Positions 14,983-18,866 of a stretch of 18,866 bases of DNA are shown one piece after another. The position numbers were made by a program, and so were the translations under genes. Numbering within the stretch: position 1 is the stretch's first letter; the number at the start of each line of letters is the position of its first letter. This DNA is from JAUYQR01 sp043727195 (GTDB lineage Bacteria; Pseudomonadota; Alphaproteobacteria; Rhodobacterales; Rhodobacteraceae). The DNA lies in assembly GCA_043727195.1 (NCBI GenBank), contig JAYSYZ010000300.1, forward strand, positions 1-18,866, read 5' to 3'. The notes below the pieces were generated by a model. The model was not told the origin of the DNA, made no database searches, and saw nothing but the letters and a program-made list of their open reading frames with translations.

Positions 14983-15641
14983 AACTGCCCTGTCGTCATG
15001 TGGCGCTTTTTGCCGAAGCCCGGTTGTCTGGTGACCGTAAACCCCGCCGCTGCCAGTGACCGGCGGACGTGGCCTGCGGCGGTGTAGGTGGCGAAAGTGC
15101 CGCCGGATGCGGTGTGGCGGGCGACCTCGGTCAAAAGCTCGGGGGACCACAGCTCGGGGTTCTTGGCGGGGGAGAAGCCGTCGAGGAACCAGGCGTCGGC
15201 AGAGCCGGCCCATGCGGGGAGGGTGTTGCGGGCGTCGCCGAGGATGATGGTGGCGGTTAGGGCGGGAAAGTGCAGGGTTGTGGCACCAGCGGCCCATTGG
15301 CCGAGGAAGGCTTGTGCGATGTCTGACACCTGCGGAAAGGCGGCGAGGGCGCGGGCGATGTCGGGGGCGGGCATCGGAAAGGCCTCGAAGCTGGTGTAGT
15401 GGAGGTGGCCGTCGCCGGTGTGGGCCAAAAGCGTGGCCATGAGGTTGAGGCCGGTGCCGAAGCCAAGTTCGGCGATGTGAAAGCCGTCGCGGAACCGCGC
15501 GGGCAGGCGATTGCCGGTCAGAAAGACGTGGCGCGCCTCGTCCAGCCCGCCGCCAAGCGAGAAGTAGGGATCATCGAAGCGGCGGGAGACGGGAATGTCA
15601 CCGTCGCGCCAGTCAAGCGCGGGTTGTGGGAGGCGTGGCAT
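14979..15641 (-). CDS. mnmD: tRNA 5-methylaminomethyl-2-thiouridine methyltransferase
   Basis: SAM-dependent methyltransferase that completes mnm5s2U at the wobble position of tRNA-Lys, -Glu and -Gln, equivalent to the N-terminal half of E. coli MnmC. The 220 residues from the ATG at 15641 (MPRLPQPALDWRDGDIPVSRR) match the usual start of this family. Then come FDDPYFSLGGGLDEARHVFL, the SAM motif IAELGFGTGLNLMAT (near 65-80), SFEAFPM and DAWFLDGFSPAKNPELW, ending YTAAGHVRRSLAAAGF. The frame is open back to 15923, but that part overlaps the divergent FAD gene. A start at 15690 is possible; neither has a strong ribosome site. Its stop codon is part of a REP element. The FAD oxidoreductase lies head-to-head upstream, like a split MnmC. 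Confidence 0.9.
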   Translation of the reverse strand: MPRLPQPALDWRDGDIPVSRRFDDPYFSLGGGLDEARHVFLTGNRLPARFRDGFHIAELGFGTGLNLMATLLAHTGDGHLHYTSFEAFPMPAPDIARALAAFPQVSDIAQAFLGQWAAGATTLHFPALTATIILGDARNTLPAWAGSADAWFLDGFSPAKNPELWSPELLTEVARHTASGGTFATYTAAGHVRRSLAAAGFTVTRQPGFGKKRHMTTGQL

Positions 15642-15744
15642 CTGGATACCCGATATCTGCAGGTTCGGCGCATTTCCGGGCCGCATGAACGGTGCCCCGC
15701 ATGCTGGAACTGCGCCGGGGCAGGAATGATGGAGGGCGGGCGCG

Positions 15745-16779
15745 ATGGCAAGGGCGGATGTGACGGTGCGCGGGGCGGGGATCTTTGGCCTGTCGGTGGC
15801 CTGGGCCTGTGCGCGGCGCGGCGCGCGTGTGCGGGTGATCGAGACGCTGGCTGTGGGTGCGGGGTCGTCGGGCGGGATCGTCGGGGCCTTGGCGCCGCAT
15901 GTGCCGGAAGCCTGGAACGACAAGAAGCAGTTTCAGCTGGAAAGCCTGCTGGCGGCCGAGGGCTGGTGGGCGGCGGTGGCGGCGGCGTCGGGGCTGGATG
16001 TGGGGTATCTGCGATCCGGGCGGGTGCAGCCCCTGGCAGATGCGCAAGCGGTGGCGGTGGCGCGGGCGCGCGAGGCGGCTGCGGCGGCGCTGTGGGGCGG
16101 CGCGGCGGAGTGGCGGGTGGAGCGGGCGATGGGCGGATGGGAACCGGTGTCGCCCTCGGGCTTTGTGGTGCGCGATACGCTGACGGCACGGGTGTCGCCC
16201 CGGCGGGGGTTGGCCGCGCTGGTGGCGGCGGTGCGGGCGGCGGGCGGTGAAGTGATGGGGGGGGAGGCCGGGGAGGAGGGAGTCGTGGTGCACGCCACAG
16301 GTTTGGCGGGGCTGGAGGCGCTGTCGGCGGGGCTGGGGCGGGCGGTCGGCGGCGGGGTCAAGGGGCAGGCTGCGGCGCTGCGGTATGAGGCGGGGGGGAT
16401 GGCGCAACTGTTCGTCGACGGGTTGCATATCGTTCCGCATGGCGACGGTACGGTAGCGATCGGATCGACAAGCGAAGCTGTCTGGACGGATATGGCCACC
16501 GATGCGGCGCTGGACGCACTGGTGGCGCGGGCGGTGGCGGCGGTGCCGGTGCTTGCAGGAGCGGCGGTGGTGGAGCGCTGGGCCGGGGTGCGGCCGCGCG
16601 CAAGATCGCGGGCACCGATGCTGGGGGCGTGGCCGGGGCGGGCCGGGCATTTCGTGGCGAACGGCGGGTTCAAGATCGGCTTTGGCATGGCGCCGAAGGT
16701 GGCCGAAGTGATGGCTGATCTGGTGCTGGAGGGGCGCAGTACGATTCCGGCGGGCTTTGCGGTGGAGGCATCGTTTTAG
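15745..16779 (+). CDS. FAD-dependent oxidoreductase (DAO family), probable MnmC FAD-half
   Basis: Flavoprotein of 344 residues. The N-terminus VRGAGIFGLSVAWACARRGA (about 8-27) is a Rossmann FAD-binding motif (GxGxxG), followed by an acidic strand end (VIE) and GAGSSGGIVGALAPHVPE, close to the GASG...GAL-PH segment of MnmC. The C-terminal part has the DAO-type substrate domain (IVPHGDGTVAIGSTSE, ERWAGVRPRARSRAPMLG) and a final FAD-binding GGFKIGFGMAP. GGAGGG lies 8 nt before the ATG. The divergent position beside mnmD suggests that it removes the carboxymethyl group from cmnm5s2U, making nm5s2U for MnmD. A more general amine or D-amino-acid oxidase role cannot be excluded by sequence. Confidence 0.85.
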   Translation: MARADVTVRGAGIFGLSVAWACARRGARVRVIETLAVGAGSSGGIVGALAPHVPEAWNDKKQFQLESLLAAEGWWAAVAAASGLDVGYLRSGRVQPLADAQAVAVARAREAAAAALWGGAAEWRVERAMGGWEPVSPSGFVVRDTLTARVSPRRGLAALVAAVRAAGGEVMGGEAGEEGVVVHATGLAGLEALSAGLGRAVGGGVKGQAAALRYEAGGMAQLFVDGLHIVPHGDGTVAIGSTSEAVWTDMATDAALDALVARAVAAVPVLAGAAVVERWAGVRPRARSRAPMLGAWPGRAGHFVANGGFKIGFGMAPKVAEVMADLVLEGRSTIPAGFAVEASF

Positions 16780-16837
16780 CGGGGCGCGGGATGGCGATGC
16801 GCGGCCGCACCGCGGTTGCAGGACGGGGCGCTGCCGC

Positions 16838-17377
16838 CTATCGCCGCTCCGCCTCGGCGCGGAGGGCTTGCAGAAGTTCGGTCAGCGCCTTGGTCGACCG
16901 GGCGTCGATCAGGCGGCCTTCGGGGGTGAAGGCGTGGCTGCTGTCGGCGATCATCACCTCCGGTCCGGTCAAGAGGCGGGGGCGGAAGGCGGTCAGCGCC
17001 AGGCGCAGGGAAAACTGCGCGCGGTCGCCGCCGCCCCGGCCATCGGCGGCCGAAACGATGGCGACGGGTTTGTCACGGAAGGGAGAGCCTTTGGTGCGGC
17101 TGACCCAGTCGAGCGCGTTTTTCAGCACGCCGGGCAGGGCCTTGTTGTATTCCGGTGTCGCGATCACCACCGCGTCCGCCGCAGCGATCTGGTCGGCGAG
17201 GGTCTGCACGGCGCGGGGAATGCCCCCGGCGTCTTCAAGATCGCCGTCATAAAGCGGCAGGCGCAGGTCAGCCTCGGTGTGGAGCGCCTTGCCGAAGGCG
17301 CGGCGTGCCTCGGCCAGAAGTAGCCGGTTGGTGGAGGCGCGGCGCAATGCGCCGGGTATACCGAGGAGGGTGAGCAT
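16838..17377 (-). CDS. NADPH-dependent FMN reductase family protein
   Basis: Small cytoplasmic flavodoxin-like oxidoreductase of 179 residues. The N-terminal phosphate loop is seen in GIPGALRRASTNRLLL (compare GSxRxxSxN), and the typical PEYNKALPGVLKNALDWVSR (near 80-100) binds flavin and forms the dimer. Members reduce FMN, quinones, azo dyes or chromate, so the physiological substrate is open. I chose the ATG at 17377 because AAAGG precedes it by 7 nt; a GTG at 17392 would add five residues. It is convergent with the FAD oxidoreductase (58-bp gap) and has no clear operon partner. Confidence 0.9.
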   Translation of the reverse strand: MLTLLGIPGALRRASTNRLLLAEARRAFGKALHTEADLRLPLYDGDLEDAGGIPRAVQTLADQIAAADAVVIATPEYNKALPGVLKNALDWVSRTKGSPFRDKPVAIVSAADGRGGGDRAQFSLRLALTAFRPRLLTGPEVMIADSSHAFTPEGRLIDARSTKALTELLQALRAEAERR

Positions 17378-17392
17378 GGGCCGGCCTTTCAC

Positions 17393-17759
17393 AGTTCAGG
17401 CCCAGAGGTAGGGACAGCGGGCGGTGCAGGCAAGCGGTCTGGCTAGCACGGCGGACGTCGAACCTCTGCACAGCGGCTGCCGGTCGTTGCCCGCCAGTGC
17501 CAAACCAGAGGCTGCGGGTGCGCCGCATGGGGGCGGTCTTTGACCCGCCCGCAATGACCAGTGGCACGCCGGGCCCGAAATCATGCGAGAAATGCCCCTG
17601 CGCCGACATGACCAGAAAGTCACACCCGAGCGACAGACATGGGCCGCAACACCGAAGATCTTTGTAAATCATGGCTTTTTTCGCGACTCTTAATATCGGA
17701 ATATGAAGAGCGACGGACACTGCGCGTAAAATTACGCATAACAGCCAAAGGAAAAAAAA
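17393..17759. other. intergenic region upstream of the outer-membrane gene
   Basis: This 367-bp stretch has no gene I can support. Positions 17393-17640 are GC-rich, and a long minus-strand frame crosses them, but its translation shows no family features and it overlaps the FMN reductase. From about 17650 the sequence turns AT-rich. TAATAT at 17691-17696 is a good -10 candidate, and GCGTAA-aa-TTACGC (17724-17737) is an inverted repeat in the presumed leader. The end is AAAGG followed by nine A residues and the ATG at 17760. Confidence 0.45.
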
Positions 17760-18589
17760 ATGAGGATGAGCAGTTTAGAACATGTTGCTTTGTCGCTGTC
17801 ATTCGCCGGACCGGCCATCGCGCTGGACTATGGGTTTTCCGGTGATGTCGGCCTCGGTTACTGGAGTCAAACCTCGGACTGAATGGCGAGGATGACCGGA
17901 CGACGCTGCGCACCAGGCTGAGTTTTGCCGTCGGATTGGGCAGTGCAATGACCGGCCAGGTCGATTTTACCAGCAACGACTATGAGGGAGCGGACATCGG
18001 GCTGGACACCGATGACAGTACGATGTTTTCGCGCGATGTTGCGCTGCGGCTGCGCCGCGATTTCGGAGGATTTGTTGCCGGGACGTTCCTGGGATACGGA
18101 GATCAGGACGATAACGGCGATTCAGATCTTTCGATGTCATACACATTCGCCGGTCTGGAGGCGGAGCGGGCGACGGCGTTTGGATCGATATTTGGCGAGG
18201 CCGGATATCTTGATTCTAAAGACGAATTTGATGAAGGCACGCAGCGCGCGCCTTATGTTCGGGCAGGGCTGGTCTACAATCTGCCGAACGATTTCGTGAT
18301 GACCGGATCCGTCGGCTATGCCGGGGGCCGAAAGTATGGCGAAGATATCTACGACAATAACATCATCAACGCGGAGATCGGCGTCGAACGCGCGGTCACC
18401 GGGCAGCTGTCGGTGTATGGCAGCTACGATTACAACCGCATCTGGTATGAAGAAGACGCGGAAAATCTTGGCGACACGTTCGGGACGGTTTATGTCGGTG
18501 TCCGCATGACGCTGGGAAACACCACGGCGGCGCGTCCGCTTTCACCCTTGGGCAAGTGGGTATCGTATAACGCCAACGAGATCGAATAG
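17760..18589 (+). pseudogene. outer-membrane beta-barrel (porin-like) gene with a frameshift
   Basis: The frame from the ATG at 17760 encodes a signal peptide (SSLEHVALSLSFAGPAIA) and the first strand of a mature protein (LDYGFSGDVGLGYWSQTSD), then stops at 17880. A second frame, open from just after 17842, continues with GLNGEDDRTTLRTRLSFAVG and about 220 further residues to the TAG at 18587. That part has alternating polar and hydrophobic strands with aromatic and Gly-rich turns (TFLGYGDQ, GSVGYAGGRKYGEDIYDNN, VYGSYDYNRIWYEEDAE, VYVGVRMTLG), typical of small outer-membrane barrels. The two parts fit end to end, so one base extra or two missing between about 17845 and 17882 broke the gene, by mutation or sequencing error. 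A downstream start near 17936-17948 would lack a signal peptide. The natural function is probably structural or a small channel. Confidence 0.75.
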
Positions 18590-18616
18590 CATATTCAGGG
18601 TGCAGCTGAAACACCG

Positions 18617-18648
18617 AGCCGTGGCCGCAAGGCCGCGGCTTTCGTTTT
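18617..18648 (+). terminator. Rho-independent terminator after the outer-membrane gene
   Basis: AGCCGTGGCC-gcaa-GGCCGCGGCT forms a 10-bp GC-rich stem (one G-U pair) with a 4-nt loop, followed by TTTCGTTTT. It lies 28 nt after the stop of the outer-membrane gene. It is the best classical terminator in the window and supports the gene having been an active transcription unit. Confidence 0.85.
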
Positions 18649-18678
18649 GCGGGGATGAGGAACGCGCGCCCCGGACAG

Positions 18679-18866
18679 TCAAAGCCCAAGCACGGCGGCC
18701 TGCCTTTGGTAGGTCTGCAACAGCTCGCCCTTCAGCCCGTAGAATGTCTTGAACATGGCCGAAGCGGCATAATTCATGTCGAGGATACGGATTCTGGCAA
18801 CGATCTGGCGGGCCTCGTTCGCCTGGCCGGTGGCCGACAGGATCAGGGCCGCATGGCACAGCATCT
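18679..18866 (-). CDS. C-terminal tail of an unidentified protein, cut by window edge
   Basis: The minus-strand frame is open from the window end to the TGA at 18679-18681 and gives about 62 residues. The segment ALILSATGQANEARQIVARI resembles a TPR helix pair as seen at the C-terminus of large regulators or cyclases, followed by LDMNYAASAMFKTFYGLKG and an ending QRQAAVLGL. It is too short to name the protein. The apparent ATG at 18864 is probably internal, since the TPR-like start implies more sequence upstream. Its 3' end faces the terminator of the outer-membrane gene. Confidence 0.6.
   Translation of the reverse strand, partial: MLCHAALILSATGQANEARQIVARIRILDMNYAASAMFKTFYGLKGELLQTYQRQAAVLGL

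Noticed and set aside
15399..16250. Plus-strand frame overlapping mnmD and the FAD gene
   Set aside because: Gly/Ala/Arg-rich low-complexity translation covering two well-supported genes in other frames.
17268..17720. Minus-strand frame of 150 codons before the FMN reductase
   Set aside because: It overlaps the reductase, shows no recognisable motif, and its upstream part crosses the AT-rich leader of the outer-membrane gene. It is kept only as an unexplained stretch.
17845..17882. Programmed frameshift in the outer-membrane gene
   Set aside because: I see no slippery heptamer or following pseudoknot-like structure at the junction. Mutation or sequencing error is simpler.

Overview
This is a high-GC window of ordinary chromosomal layout from an alphaproteobacterium, most likely Rhodobacterales (Rhodobacteraceae/Paracoccaceae). 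I base this on the strong GC3 bias, the gpmI - envC-like - ctpA - rppH order, the adjacent mnmD and FAD oxidoreductase genes, and the type of leucine-rich-repeat (LRR) protein present. I see no rRNA, tRNA, CRISPR array, insertion sequence or phage gene. The species cannot be fixed from the sequence alone.

Region 1 (1-6281) is an alpha-galactoside uptake and hydrolysis locus. On the minus strand run a periplasmic sugar-binding protein, two CUT1-type permeases and a GH36 alpha-galactosidase cut by the window start. Divergently, an IclR-family regulator is followed 14 nt later by the UgpC/MalK-type ATPase. Together they make a complete ABC importer, a local regulator and a cytoplasmic glycosidase. 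The divergent gap 4322-4425 holds the likely promoters and operator.

Region 2 (6470-11058, minus strand) is a housekeeping block: gpmI (glycolysis), a degenerate LytM/EnvC-like murein hydrolase activator, the S41 protease ctpA, and the RNA pyrophosphohydrolase rppH. gpmI and the envC-like gene overlap by four bases. A four-tract G-quadruplex motif lies in the leader of rppH. Upstream (11169-12919) are two tandem EamA/DMT transporter paralogs, again overlapping by four bases.

Region 3 (12920-14982) is the least ordinary part. A 592-residue cytoplasmic LRR protein has a repeat domain of clearly lower GC joined to a high-GC C-terminal domain of unknown function. Its promoter region carries a perfect 16-bp palindrome and a near-consensus CtrA-type site. 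Its stop codon lies inside a GTAG-type REP palindrome, and the stop codon of the convergent mnmD lies inside a second REP of the same orientation.

Region 4 (14979-18866) has mnmD and a divergent FAD oxidoreductase, which look like the two halves of MnmC as separate genes. It also has an NADPH-dependent FMN reductase, an outer-membrane beta-barrel gene broken by a frameshift just after its signal peptide and followed by a good intrinsic terminator, and the C-terminal tail of a gene that runs off the window end.

I did not find a multi-gene system that I can call new. The best candidate for something undescribed is the LRR protein with its uncharacterised C-terminal domain, followed by the REP pair that supplies the 3' ends of two convergent genes.
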